From the NCBI GenBank assembly GCA_009760855.2, contig WPIO01000007.1, forward strand, positions 5,832,501-5,882,500: DNA of 50,000 nucleotides. Direction: 5' to 3'. Both the position numbers and the translations under genes were made by a program. This DNA comes from Cristatella mucedo (Eukaryota; Bryozoa; Phylactolaemata; Cristatellidae). Positions 11,353 through 23,400 of the stretch are shown in pieces. Each line of letters begins with the position of its first letter. Positions within the stretch are counted from its first letter, which is position 1. Below the pieces are notes generated by a model. That model had not been told where the DNA came from. It ran no database searches and saw only the letters and a program-made list of their open reading frames with translations.

Positions 11353-13520
11353 TCCACGGATGACTGCCTGCGGCACCTTTGCACGATCCTATTTACATCG
11401 AAGAGCACAATTCGATCAAATATTTACCTACAACTGCATGCTATCATAAACTATGCTATCGTCACTCCATGCTATCATGCTACACGGTTCTGCTTATCTG
11501 GCCCCATGCAGATCTTACTCACTCTACAGTGTGTGCCCTCCTTTGCATGTACACTCTGTGAATAGATGAGCCTCAAAACCCTTGACATCGACGTTGTTTG
11601 CGCGAGAATATCTTCTTCGCCCCAGCTGCTTAATCCCTCTTCCGAACTGTCATGATTGGTAGAATGCTACAACACGACAATAGCTGACATTTTCGACGAG
11701 TTTGAGCCACTGACTAAGCAAAATGTCTATCCTCACCCCAGAGGCCGTGGTTTACTGCAGACATTAAACTAGCTAGGTCTAATAAGATAAGCGCAAGCTT
11801 AAAAAAGCAAACTCAAGATCAGGGACTGAATGTCCATCGACAGGCATATGAGGACTAATGTATATCATATCAATCGATCTTGGCAAATGGCAAATCTACC
11901 TTATATAAGTTGAATTGGGAACATTCCACAAATATAGCGTTCTACGGTCAACCATCTGCTTTACCGCTACCAGGTAGGTCCTTACCTAGCGACCCTAGTG
12001 GTGATCTTGGTGATCGCTTCTCTAGCGTCTTTGTCAGCAGGATTGGCATGATCAGGGAGTCTATCCCTAAGATGGCAACTTTCACTCCAGACGTTTGTCA
12101 CTCAATTTCGTGCAGCACATTAACGTCTACATTTAAAGAGGCCACAGGTGAGCTCATCTTTAGGTGCATAACCTAATCAAAGAAGACAAATAGTCCTCTA
12201 GACCCTATACTAATAATAATAATAAAACACTTGATAAAGCGCCCTCAGAGAACTCCATCTCTTTCTAGGCGCTTTACATTTGCTGCAAAGGAAACACTAA
12301 TCACAGGCACCATACCATAATCACAGAACCATCACAGGGGGAGGGAGAGAGGTAGGGAAGGAGAGAAGAGAGACAGTAGGAAAAGAGAGACCACCCAAGA
12401 GCAAGGATAGATGGTCGAGGCAGGTGGATCTCGGGCTCCATGAGATGTCCAACAAGCTGGCCATATAGTATACTTACTTGCCACTATCCTTCTTCTAGGA
12501 AGCATGGATGTGCTGCTGATATGCATAAACAAAAAATATAAATGTGTCATTAGCCTCAGGTCATGTCCCTGCACCTTTGAAAGAGCTTCAGTAAGGCTAA
12601 TATTTAAAAAAGCAACACTAAACCGGAAGAGCTTGAGCAACTTTAGTCAAGTCCTCCTTCTACTGTTCCTGTCAAAGGCACTAGAACGAGTTGTAGCAGA
12701 CCAGCTGAACTCTTGTAATGAGACTTCAAGCCTACCTGGCAAGTTTAAGTGTGATTTTAGAGCTAATCACTCCATAGAGTCAGAATTTCTTCGAGTATAT
12801 AACGACCTTTTTAGGAGTGTAGATTTAGGTTGAGTCTCTCTGCTATTTGTTCTTGATCTCACAGCAGCATTTGAAACTTTCGATCACAAATTCCTTCTCA
12901 AGCGCCTCTCAGCTCGCCTGTGTATCACTTTCGCAGCACTATAACAATTCAGGTCACATCTCAGTGGGAAAATCCAGAGTACTGATGTGAATGGACAAGG
13001 ATTATCCGAGCAATCGCTGAAATATGATGTACCTAAGGGGTCTGTGCTTAGTCCGGTTCTTTCCACGGTTCAAAATCTCCATATTTTTATTTGATTGCCA
13101 GGGACAATCTAGGCTTTCACTTCCAGAGAGATGACACTCAGCTGTACCTTTGCTTTGATCCTTCCTAGACCTCCAGCACGATGAATTTCTCTCAACTCCC
13201 TCTGTGCATGTATTAATGGCATCCGCACAAGGATCTCAGCTAACTTACTTAAATAAATGACGACAAAACGAATTTACTAGTTATGGGCGAACCAAGCGTA
13301 ATTCAGAAAATAAACAAAATTTGGAAATTCAAAAAGACTCAAAATCGGGTCCTCCAGTATATCTCCTGTTGCACGTATAAGAAGAAATTTAGGTGTCCTG
13401 TTCCAAAGTGACCTTCATTAGATGACCACACCAGCTCCACAGTCAAATCTGCCTACTTTCAGCTACGTAATATTGCTAAAATTCTAGCTGGCTTTGACAG
13501 GATTAATACATCTAAATTGA
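11352..13520 (+). mobile_element. LINE-A long fragment (endonuclease end to RT), degraded
   Basis: Order of recognisable words: HDPIYIEEHNSIKY and LKTLDIDVVCARI (endonuclease end, matching the minus-strand copy near 47800), GDLGDRFSSVFVSRI (linker, about 12000), VVADQL and CDFRANHSIES (RT start, about 12690-12780), DLTAAFE-like and SAVPLL*S (palm), then frames matching SPVESARNLGV (about 13370). Interrupted by an antisense LINE-A tail at 12212-12300. No intact reading frame. Confidence 0.75.
12212..12300 (-). mobile_element. LINE-A 3' tail inserted in an older LINE-A copy
   Basis: A TAATAATAATAAT tract is followed by the inverted hairpin (12236-12275) and about 20 bases of the 3' untranslated region only; a very short 5'-truncated insertion. 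Confidence 0.75.
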
Positions 13521-14055
13521 CCCAGGCATTTTTGACATACATTCGTGATTTTGTTTTTGCCGTAGCATCGGCTCGGTGCCTCTATCCTTCGTGCTTGCAC
13601 TTCTCTTTGAAGCACTCCACGCTACTCTCTCCCCTCACGATCGTACATTTGAGTAGAGCTAGCAAAATGTGTCGACAGATAGCGCATGCACCGAAAACCC
13701 ATGCTTATGCTTTTTTATGTGACTATCTCGCCCAACTTTCGGTAGACAGTTTTACCTCCTCGATTCATCAGGCTAGACTCGGTCCGTAAGCGTACACAGT
13801 TCAGCAGTCTAGCACATCATCCCATTAAAGACTTCACGTGAGCCGGCCGGCGGAATTTGCCTTACCAAGCTACAGTACTCGAGGGGAGTCTGTCATCGTG
13901 TGGAGCGTGCCGACGCTCTTCGTGTGTGCTTTCTTACAACGTTTGATATATGACCTACGTCGCCATGTTCAAGCAACCGAACACATACTTTGGCTCTCCA
14001 GCATGAGCAAGTTCAGGTTTAGTGGCTGCAATTTCTGCGTGGCAATTGCCAGCTC
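13521..14055. other. No gene recognised
   Basis: An open stretch at 13517-13789 has no recognisable family or splice context. Confidence 0.35.
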
Positions 14056-14870
14056 GGCTTCATCTGGGATGTCGAGCCTATGTTGCCGCCTACCGAGATC
14101 ACGTTTCCGCGTCTGCATTTACTCACCAACGTTGCCATGCCCACATTGCTTAGCCCCAGTTTTGCCTGCCATTGCTGCACCGTCGAGACCTGCCCAATGA
14201 TGCCGCAACAGCATTGCCTACCTCATCGTGGTGTGTCTGCACTGCCGCGCCCTCATTACATAGCCTCCGTTACTGCAACCACTCGAACGATGCCGCGCCG
14301 AAGCTGTTTCGCTCGCACTGCAATGCCCGAATGGCCGAGCCCATTCTAGCTTAATAGCGTTGCTGCATCTGAATTGCCTCGCCAACTCTTTGCTTATCTT
14401 TGCCGAGCCCAAAATGCTGCACTCTCGCTGCGACAAACTTGCTGTGGTGCCTTCGTTTTTGGCCGGTATTGCCGTGCCCACATTACTAGGTTCGTGTTGC
14501 AGAAAGTATTTTTGCCTCTCCAGACTAGCTTCACTCGTTCTACCACGCCCACTTTGCCGAGCCCGGATGGCTGGAGTTTGTCCACCGCGCCCTCGATGTT
14601 GCACACTCGCTGCCGTTCCCACGACTCTGAACCTGCGATGTCGTTCGCCGACTGAGCCAAACCCATGCTGTACAGTCCTCGTTGCTGGACCTACTCTGAG
14701 GTGCCCACGAGGCTGCACCCGCGCTTCCGAGCCTGGGTTGATGAGTCCTGCACTCTACTTGCCGTCCACTTGCCGGTGAGCCCATAGCCATAAACCATTA
14801 CCGACCCTATACCCTGCATCTAAGGTGCCACTCCTGCCACGCCCTCCCGCGAACGTCGATCTGCTGCTCT
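14056..14870. repeat. Degenerate C-rich minisatellite
   Basis: Loosely repeated words such as GTTGCCATGCCCACATTGCT, ATTGCCGTGCCCACATTACT and GCCGAGCCC recur roughly every 30-60 bases over 800 bases. Several frames stay open on both strands, a sign of biased composition and not of coding. Confidence 0.5.
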
Positions 14871-14904
14871 GGCAGTAGAGTTATATATATAATATATAAT
14901 TCAT

Positions 14905-14990
14905 TTATATAGCGCCCCAAGAGAACTTAATCTCTATTCAGGCGCTTCACATATGCCTCAGGGCACGGTCCACGACCTCAGTCAGACCTT
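14905..14990 (-). mobile_element. Hairpin-bearing 3' end of a LINE-A-like family (variant)
   Basis: The inverted AGCGCCCC-AAGAGAAC-TTAATCTC-GGCGCTTC hairpin (14910-14947) follows a TATA tract. The adjoining words CATATGCCTCAGGGCACGG and CATGACCTAGGTCATC-like recur at 36340-36395, so this is a distinct subfamily. Confidence 0.6.
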
Positions 14991-15289
14991 GGTCGGAGCG
15001 AGCACCTTAACTGCTAGATGCGATGCCTTGTGCCCACTTCCATATCTAAATGTCATCTCTCGAGTTGAGATTGAGCTGGCCACCCTCGCCTCATCTGCTT
15101 TGCCGGAGCTTTCTAGCTTGGTGCAACATGTGGGCTTGGACTGCTTTGCCTTAACACGCTGGAGCGCTACTGCAGCACTAGTGCAGCAAGCCCTGCTGTA
15201 GCCCTCGAGAATTCTTACAGTGGCCGCCATCGCTTGCATTAGTTAACGTGAGCTTTTGAGCTCGAGGGGGCTCTGGGCAGTGCACCTTC

Positions 15290-15505
15290 ATCTCGGGTGA
15301 GGCAACATGCCTCCCTCTCGGGAGTAGACGAGCCTCCCGATCGGGCGGCACCACTATTACCTCTGGGGCGGCCGTACGCCCCTCTCTCTTGGGCGGGGCG
15401 AGCCTCCGTCTCGGGCGGTAGCAAGCCTCCCTCTCGGGTGTCAATTCGCCTCCCTCTTAGGGGTCGATGCGTCTCCCTCTCGGGCGGGTTGTGTGTCTCC
15501 CGCTC
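15290..15505. repeat. Minisatellite with GCCTCCCTCTCGGG core
   Basis: About seven imperfect copies of a roughly 30-base unit containing CTCCCTCTCGGGCGG. It runs directly into the larger array. Confidence 0.75.
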
Positions 15506-16925
15506 TGGCGTCGGCGCGAACCTAGCTCTATGGTCGGCTCGAACCCAGCTCTGGCGTCGGTGCGAACCTTGCTGTGGCGTCGGTGCGAACCCAGCTCTGG
15601 CGACGGCGCGAATCTCGCTCTGGCGTCGGCGCGAGCCCAGCTCTGGCGTCGGGCGCGAACCCTACACTGGCCTCGGCGCGCACCCAGCTCGGCGCGAATC
15701 TCGCTCTGGCGTCGGTGCGAGCCCAGCTCTGGCGTCGGGCGCGAACCCTACACTGGCCTCGGCGCGCACCCAGCTCGGCGCGAATCTCGCTCTGGCGTCG
15801 GCGCGAACCCAGCTCTGGCGTCGGCGCGAACCCTGCACCGGCGTCGGGGCGAACCCAGCTCGGCGCGAATCTCGCTCTGGCGTCGGCGCGAGCCCAGCTC
15901 TGGCGTCGGGCGCGAACCCTACACTGGCCTCGGCACGCACCCAGCTCGTCGCGAATCTCGCACCGGCGTCGGGGCGAACCCAGCTCGGCGCGAATCTCGC
16001 TCTGGCGTCGGTGCGAGCCCAGCTCTGGCGTCGGGCGCGAACCCTACACTGGCCTCGGCGCGCACCCAGCTCGTCGCGAGAATCTCGCTCTGGCGTCGGC
16101 GCGCACCCTGCACCGGCGTCGGGGCGAACCCAGCTCGGCGCGAATCTCGCTCTGGCGTCGGTGCGAGCCCAGCTCTGGCGTCGGGCGCGAACCCTACACT
16201 GGCCTCGGCGCGCACCCAGCTCGTCGCGAGAATCTCGCTCTGGCGTCGGCGCGCACCCTGCACCGGCGTCGGGGCGAACCCAGCTCGGCGCGAATCTCGC
16301 TCTGGCGTCGGTGCGAGCCCAGCTCTGGCGTCGGGCGCGAACCCTACACTGGCCTCGGCGCGCACCCAGCTCGTCGCGAGAATCTCGCTCTGGCGTCGGC
16401 GCGCACCCTGCACCGGCGTCGGGGCGAACCCAGCTCGGCGCGAATCTCGCTCTGGCGTCGGTGCGAGCCCAGCTCTGGCGTCGGGCGCGAACCCTACACT
16501 GGCCTCGGCGCGCACCCAGCTCGGCGCGAATCTTGCTCTGGCGTCGGGCGCGAACCCTACACTGGCCTCGGCGCGCACCCAGCTCGGCGCGAATCTTGCT
16601 CTGGCGTCGGGCGCGAACCCTACACTGGCCTCGGCGCGCACCCAGCTCGGCGCGAATCTCGCTCTGGCGTCGGCGCGAACCCAGCTCGGCGGCGTCGGCG
16701 CGAATCTCGCCTGGCGTCGTCGCGAATCTCGCTCTGGCGTCGGCGCGAACCCAGCTCGTCGCGAATCTCGCTCTGGCGTCGGCGCGAGCCCAGCTCTGGC
16801 GTCGGGTGCGAACCCAGCTCTGGCGTCGGCGAACACCCTACACCGGCGTCGGGGCGAACCCGCTCTAGCGCGAGCACCCCCAGCTCTAGCGTCGGCGCAA
16901 ACCCAGCTCTGGCGTCGGGGTGTCT
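15506..16925. repeat. GC-rich minisatellite with 150-bp higher-order repeat
   Basis: The basic unit is about 23 bases (CTCTGGCGTCGGCGCGAACC plus CAG). Between about 15960 and 16500 a 150-bp higher-order unit is repeated without visible differences; identical words start at 16081, 16231 and 16381, and at 15991, 16141, 16291 and 16441. CpG is very dense. All three + frames, and one - frame for 305 codons, remain open, so no single one is credible as a gene. It ends about 375 bases before the MYLIP-like start codon. Confidence 0.95.
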
Positions 16926-17180
16926 CCCTCTAGGTCGGCTGACGGCGCCTTCTGCCTGACAAGGGGGCGGCGATGAGCCTCCAGCTGAGGTCGTGCCTTC
17001 CCCAGATTGTTTGCCCGTCCCCTACCGCCAAAGCGGCACGGTGGCATCGAAAGACGGCTTGTGTTCGCCGGCTGACACCCGCACTCCCCCACCCTACCCA
17101 GACGAGCAGGTCCTAAGTTGGCTGGCGACACGGCTACGCCTTCCCATGACCACCTGAAAGGCTGCGGAGTGAGCAATTAA
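16926..17180. other. GC-rich flank between minisatellite and promoter
   Basis: No motif beyond GC richness; probably part of the promoter-proximal region of the gene downstream. Confidence 0.4.
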
Positions 17181-17187
17181 AGTTCTC

Positions 17188-17197
17188 AGCCAATCAG
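17188..17197 (+). promoter_or_regulatory. CCAAT box (NF-Y type) upstream of the MYLIP-like gene
   Basis: AGCCAATCAG is an exact match to the NF-Y core with flanks and lies about 110 bases before the start codon. No clear TATA box is seen nearby. The GC-rich minisatellite ends about 260 bases further upstream. Confidence 0.4.
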
Positions 17198-17239
17198 GTG
17201 TCAGCGCGCTGGCCCGGCCAGGGGTGCTTTTCAATTCGC

Positions 17240-17299
17240 ATGCCGGGGATTAGCCGCCAGTTGATGTACAGCCGCTTCCGCAGTCTGGAGCATTGCTAG
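17240..17299 (+). promoter_or_regulatory. Upstream ORF in the MYLIP-like 5' leader
   Basis: An ATG at 17240, with a second in-frame ATG at 17264, opens a 19-codon frame that stops with TAG at 17297-17299, one base before the main ATG. If transcription starts upstream of it, it could limit translation by reinitiation. The exon-1 copy at 40437 has no equivalent ATG, so the uORF is not shared between copies. Confidence 0.5.
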
Positions 17300-17300
17300 C

Positions 17301-17441
17301 ATGGCAGCTGAATCAGTAGAGCTCGCTGAAGGCAACATCGTCGCTCAGAAAGAAATCTTACTGATATGCTTCAAACCGGGAGCTGCAGTTTTTCAAGTCG
17401 CTGATAATAGCAAGCTGAAAGGAGAGGATCTGCTGTCCGAA
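17301..17441 (+). CDS. MYLIP: MYLIP-like exon 1 (start of FERM F1)
   Basis: This exon encodes residues 1-47. The ATG has A at -2 and G at +4 and lies one base after an upstream ORF stop. The exon ends in a consensus donor (GTGAGT at 17442) in phase 0. The run [19 protein letters not shown] followed by KGED resembles the first two strands and helix of the MYLIP F1 ubiquitin-like lobe. A paralogous exon with the same 47-codon length is at 40437-40577 (24 of 47 residues identical by eye), which supports both start and end. Confidence 0.85.
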
Positions 17442-20400
17442 GTGAGTGGCTGACTTTGCTCGAGGCGCAGCCGGCGGCGAAAGCAAGTCCGGCGTTAGAG
17501 CTGGCTCAGGCTAACCGGTTACCGGTCGGTTTGGTGCGTACTGGCTAAATGCGTGGCAACTGCATGCAGGATGGTCTTAGCTGGGTGACGCAGGCTTTCT
17601 TGCATTGGCCGTACTTGTAATGCGTGTATGATCAAGCAAAACGTATTGGACTGTCGAAAAGCTCTGGGCTTGTGCTAATCACATTCATGTAGGGTGTTGG
17701 TAGCATGTATATATACTCAACACATTGGACGCTAACGCACATTTACATTTGAGACTAGACATAGGAAGTCATGGATGGACCTTAATCATGCCATCCAATT
17801 CGGTTAATCTCGTCATCATATCATCTTAAAAGCATCTGTTCATTTCTTGTAGTCTATACACACACCCCTGCATTAGGTCGTTGTAGTGCTGCTGGGACAG
17901 CTGACCCTGTGTTGTTCGTGACCGGTCCCATCTTCCTGCTTGCCGCGGATGCCCCTCCGACGGACAGCAACCATTTCACTAGTGGCTAGTCTGTTCTGGA
18001 TTAAAGTCAGCTTCAAAAAAGATTAATTTTGCAATCAATCTTGCCAAAGATTCATATATAGCTAGCTTTTTTGCTGCCGCTCAAGGAGGGCGCATTTACA
18101 GCCCATCCATGTTGGTGCTCTTTTATGTCTTCTGACTTACCATGCCACTATGACTGTATTCGTCTTCTGGTTGTCGGGATCAGAGAAGTGTGAACTACGA
18201 ACCGTCGCTCCCGTAATCGCTGTGTACGATATGTTGCTTGTCCTTGCAGTGCCTGCTGAAGTGAATGCCACGATAGCCTCTGAGGATTTATTGAATTAAA
18301 GCTATAGCTGCCAGCAATTGGCCGATAGCTAGCACTATTAGCTCGGAAAGCTCCAGATCTCAGCAGTGAGTGCTGAGTGGCAGGCAGTTTGTAGCCCGTA
18401 TGGCCCGCAGTGGCAATAGGCATTCAAGGATCTGCAGCTTTGATACTACACCATCACTGTCTCTGCGGCCAGCTCTACCTGACGTTTTTAGTTTCGCTGT
18501 CAGCATCGTTCTAGCTCACCAGGAGAGCCATTCTGTGCGTCCCTCACTTCGTCCTACATAGCTTGGTAACCACACAAAATGCAAACTGAACTCTTCGCTC
18601 CAGGAGAAGGTTTATGTGAGCGACGTGTCTTTTTATTTGCATGCTGTCTTCGGGTTAAAAACTAGGAAAGCCGCATCGACCTTTATTCTGCCACATTCCC
18701 TGTTGCACTTTAAGCAGGGAAGCAATGTTCTACATTATCGACGTCGTTATTTGGATCGTACCTCTCTATAACTAATCGTCTGGTGGCGTTACTCGATAAT
18801 CAACTTCGAATAGCTAGCACAGCGAGAATAGCTTTACAAGTGGGCGCTTAAGAAGGTAACAAGCACAGCGAGAATGCAGCAGAATGCAGCAGGCATTTGG
18901 CTCCCTGCAGGTGGCTTAAGTTTCTTGACAGTGTAGACCAGAGACGATTCTAGCAACAGTGCCACGTATATTTAAGCACTTATTATTTCCAAACAGCTGC
19001 CCTACTGATTGATGGCTGCTAGAGGATTGCTGACCTATTCAATAACAGGCATTGTACTAGTGCCACTGATAACGAGCCTTTATACTCCGGTCGCCGGCCT
19101 GATGAATGCAGCTATTACACGTAGTTGAACCCATTTAGTCGCGTGTTTGTACTCATGACTCAAGAGTTTAATCATCTCATTATTCCTGTGTGCGACTGGT
19201 GCGAATGTAAGGATTCCTCAAGCCCCATTGCCCAGTTGCCTGAGCTGGCTGCTACACACTAGGCAGTGCTTCTCTGGCCGCGACATGTCACTGACAATCC
19301 AGAGCTGCTTCCGGAGCTCTAGACCAGCTGCCCCACGTATTTCACTATTTACCGCCGTCGACGAACTCCTGAACCTCAGAACTTGCTTTGACCATCGCGG
19401 TACCGACGAGCTGGTGGCTTTCCGACGGTTGATCCGGGAGTTTCGCTTGCAGCTTGGAGATGCTTCTTGCACTATTGATTCGCTTTTGGCCTCCTACATG
19501 TACTACACTACTGGAACTACACTGGGTGGAAGTACAAGGCCTCATGCGATGAGACGAAGCATGGTAGCCTTGACCTAGCCAAACGAGGTAGCATAACACT
19601 GAGAACTGGCATCGGGTGGCGGAACAAGTCACCAAAAATTAGCTCCCTATTTTAATTCACTGAGTGAGTGGCCCTTTCTACCGACCTGCTATGCACTCAA
19701 AGCCACCAGGGCTTTGAGTGTGCTACATCAAACTCTCTAGTTCAACAACCAGTTATAACCTTGTGGGGTGGCTTTGCTTGGGAAATAACTCACGGGTTTA
19801 ACTGTGCGATACAAGTAGCACAGAGGATTAAAGGGCTTTCAGTTTCAGTTGGGCACTTTTACGCCAGCAATGTCAAAGCCACCGAAGTAGCATAACCGAG
19901 TAGCTGTATATGTCTCCTGGTTCGATAAAGTCTGTCCTTTAAATGATAGCCGAGTGAGAGTCTGTGCTAATTCTTGCAATACAGATATACACATTGTGGA
20001 CTGAAATGATTTTAACAGAGATTCCGTATTCCTGTATGTCAATGCAATATCTAGAAATTTACATTAATAAACAGTTTCAATTCACACGAACACACGTAGG
20101 GCAGTTCAAAAGAAAATAGACAGTTTTTTTGCCGTGGAAGTTTTGACTCCAGTTTAAATGCCAAAGCAGGAGACATCGTGATTGTCAGTCGGTAGCAAGT
20201 TTCATGCTCTTCATGCTCATAGTAGCTGCAGGCTTGGTTGCTACAAGGATGCGAGGTGTTTTAGATGTGTAAATAAACAGCCATCACCCGAGGAGTGCAT
20301 TATGTGAGGCAAAACACGAATTTCCGCAGCTTCGCTCAATCAGTTCCACCTGCTTTGCAACAGACCAGCTGGTCGGAAACAGGAATCCCGCTGATCACTA

Positions 20401-23400
20401 GGTCATACAACTGAGTCGCTAGCTGCGATTACACTTGATAACTTCTCCAAATGTCGTAAATATAACCATGGATAGATTTTGCATCCTGCTCAGAAGTACA
20501 CACACTCTCTCTCTATCTCGGACTCTGTCTCTGTCTCTCGCTGTCTCTCTCCGTCTCTCTCTACTTGTCTTTTCTCCCTCTCTCGCTCTAGATTTACGTC
20601 CCCTGCAGCCTGTTCTGGAGACGTGACCTTGAATTGCCTCTGTTTTTCAGTCCTGCTATTTCTGGGGAATTCTTGAAAGAGAATACTTCAGTTTGCTTAT
20701 CGACTGCCCACATGAAGTATGCAGAACATGGATCAACTTGCGTAATGAGGTTTCTGGGCAGAAATGCTGGTGCGGAGCCAGGCCTCTTCGTTTGCTTCTC
20801 ATGCTTAAATATTTTGTTGGACCAGACGACGTACTCCACGACAGTACAAGGTAGAATGAATATGACGAGCTTGGCTACTGATGTTTGCGCTTTTTTTGTT
20901 TGTCATGGCACTCTGAGAGCACGAGACGTGTGATCACGGCAGCGAAAAGCCGAGATTCCACTGCACCAACAAATGATTCAGCTACGGAAACGTGCCTAAG
21001 AGCTGCAGGCCATTTATTTGGGCCCTATACACTTGACGTGCGTGCCGCAGATCATGAAATGATCTTAGGTTGGTTGGAGGCTTAATTAAACAACTAGAGT
21101 CAGAGCAGCTAACGCAACTGGCACCCCTAGGAGTGACTGCTGCAGATAATCAAGGTGGAAGGTTAGAGAGCTAAGGAGCTCAAACGCTCATACTAGGTCT
21201 GTAGAGTCGATACGCACTCTCAAGGTCACGTTTAGTCACGAAAGCTTAATGTGACGCAGATAGAGAGCCAGTGCAAGTTTTAAGAAGTTGTTAACGTGGC
21301 AGTTGCAACGCGAAATGCAGACATGCTTGGCAAGTTTTCAGCCACGTGCCAGTGTCTTATATCAGAAAATCCAGCATACAGACATACAAGTTAAGGATCG
21401 CACTTTAAGTGTCACAAATGTTTTGAGCAGCTCTGACGTGTCATGTAATTTAATGTAATGTATCTCCGTCAGTAACTCCACAAAGTCATGAAGACCACGT
21501 GGGTGTTACACAGGAGAGTTTTGTATAGCGCACTCACAGCCTAAGCGGCTTTCGGTACGCATTCGGTAGCCAAAAGACTTCGTCTCACGCAACAGAGAGA
21601 AAGTGGGAAGCATAGCAGAGTTAGGAGAGCAGTTGAGGTAGTGAGTAGCATAGAAGTAGCAGTTCAGGACCGCTGAAAAAGATGTGCCATAGTCGGCAGT
21701 TGGAGAGTAGATGTCGTCGCGTAAGAATTGTGGAAGCGAGTTCCACAGTCTAGGACCTGCAGAGCTAAAATGGTGAGCCGCGATGGCACACTAGGTAAGG
21801 CGGTTGCATTCATGACCTCGGTCCCGAGGTCGTGGGTTCGATTCCTGTGGTGGGCGATTCTTTATCGCCACTGCAAGCGGCGGTGATAGCCGTAAAGGCT
21901 CTTCTGTCGCTATACAAAAAGAGGCTGTTTAATCAGCTAAGGTTTTTTTAAAGCTTCTGTCGCCAACTGTCTTTAAGCGGAGGAATGGGACAGCTAACTT
22001 ATTGTCCACACAGGACCTGAGGGCGCGAATAGGCTGAAACTGATGCAGCAGTTCAGCTAGGTACGAAGGAGCCAAGCCGTGGTGGGCCTTGTGGGTCAGC
22101 GTAAGAACTTTGCTCTGTATCCTTTGCTCAACCGGCAACCATCCTAGCTCTTTCAGCAAAGGTGACACGTGCTCAAACCGCTGGGACTTGAAGACCAGCC
22201 TTGCAGCCATTTTCATAGCCCGCTGTAGTGGCATAACAGCCTTCTTTGGTAGCCCAGCCAAAAGGGAAGTACAATAATCAAGCCGAGACAGAACTAAAGA
22301 GCTAGTTACATTTTTTTAAAAGTCACTGTGGGAGACAGCTTCTAATCTTGGATAGGGATCGGATGTGATGGCTAGCTGTAGAGGCAGTCTTCTGAATGAA
22401 GCTTTTGAAATTGAGGCAGCTGTCGAACACGACACCTAGATTACGAGCACGTGGTGAAGGTCGCACAATAGCATCACCTGTTAGAACAGCAAAGCCTTTT
22501 AATCCTCCCACACGCTTAGGGTGTCCTATGAGCAGCAGTTCGGTTTTATCGTCATTTAATTTCAGGAAGTTTTCCGACATCCAGGATCGAATATCGGCAA
22601 GGCAAGCATTCAGTTTCTCAGTTGCTGCAGCAGATTCCGACGGTTTAAATGACAAATACAACTGAGTATCGTCAGCATAGAAGTGATATCCTATTCCATG
22701 GGCCTTAATCACTTTTCTCAGAGGTTGTGTATAAATGGAGAACAGCAAGGGACCGAGTACAGACCCTTGAGGGACTCCACAGGTGACCCTTCTCATGTCT
22801 GAGACCTGACCCCCACACGACACGGATTGAACATGATCAGACAAGTAGGATTTAAACCACGCCAGTGCTTCGTCTGCCAGACCAATCGTTGTTTTCAATC
22901 GTTCAACCATAAATTTGTGATCAGTGGTGTCGATGGCAGCAGACAGATCTAGCAGAGCTAGGGCAGTGATATTCCCGTCGTCGTTGCCACGTAGAATGTT
23001 ACTGTTAACACAGAGGAGAGCAGTTTCAGTTAAGTGCTGCCTCTTGAAACCTGATTGAAATATTTTTGACATTCCATTATTTTCAATATGTTCAACTAGC
23101 TGCTTAGCAACAATTTTTCAAGAATCTTTGATAAAAACGGAAGAAGGGAAACTGGACGATAGTTTGCTAGGACCTCTGTGTCTAATCCAGGCTTTTTAAG
23201 AATAGGTCTAATGATTTCCGATTTGAAGGACTTGGGGACGACCCCTTTTCCCAAATAAGCATTACAAATCTTGGTTATGGAAGGGCTAAGTTGGTCTGCA
23301 AGTGAAGACCACAGAGATGAAGGTATAGGGTCTTCAGGAGACGAGCTCTTTTTGCTAGACCTTATTAAGGCAGCCACATCACAGGCAGAAACATCGGAGA

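Noticed and set aside
14080-14790. Several overlapping frames of 60-166 codons on both strands
   Set aside because: Stop-poor degenerate C-rich repeat; no frame stands out.
15297-16959. Three long overlapping + strand frames (461-523 codons) and a 305-codon - strand frame
   Set aside because: They are a by-product of a stop-free GC-rich tandem repeat; all + frames are open at once, so none shows coding constraint.
21782-21850. A functional tRNA gene
   Set aside because: Boxes A and B are present, but no cloverleaf with paired acceptor ends can be drawn, and the sequence continues into a repeated SINE body.
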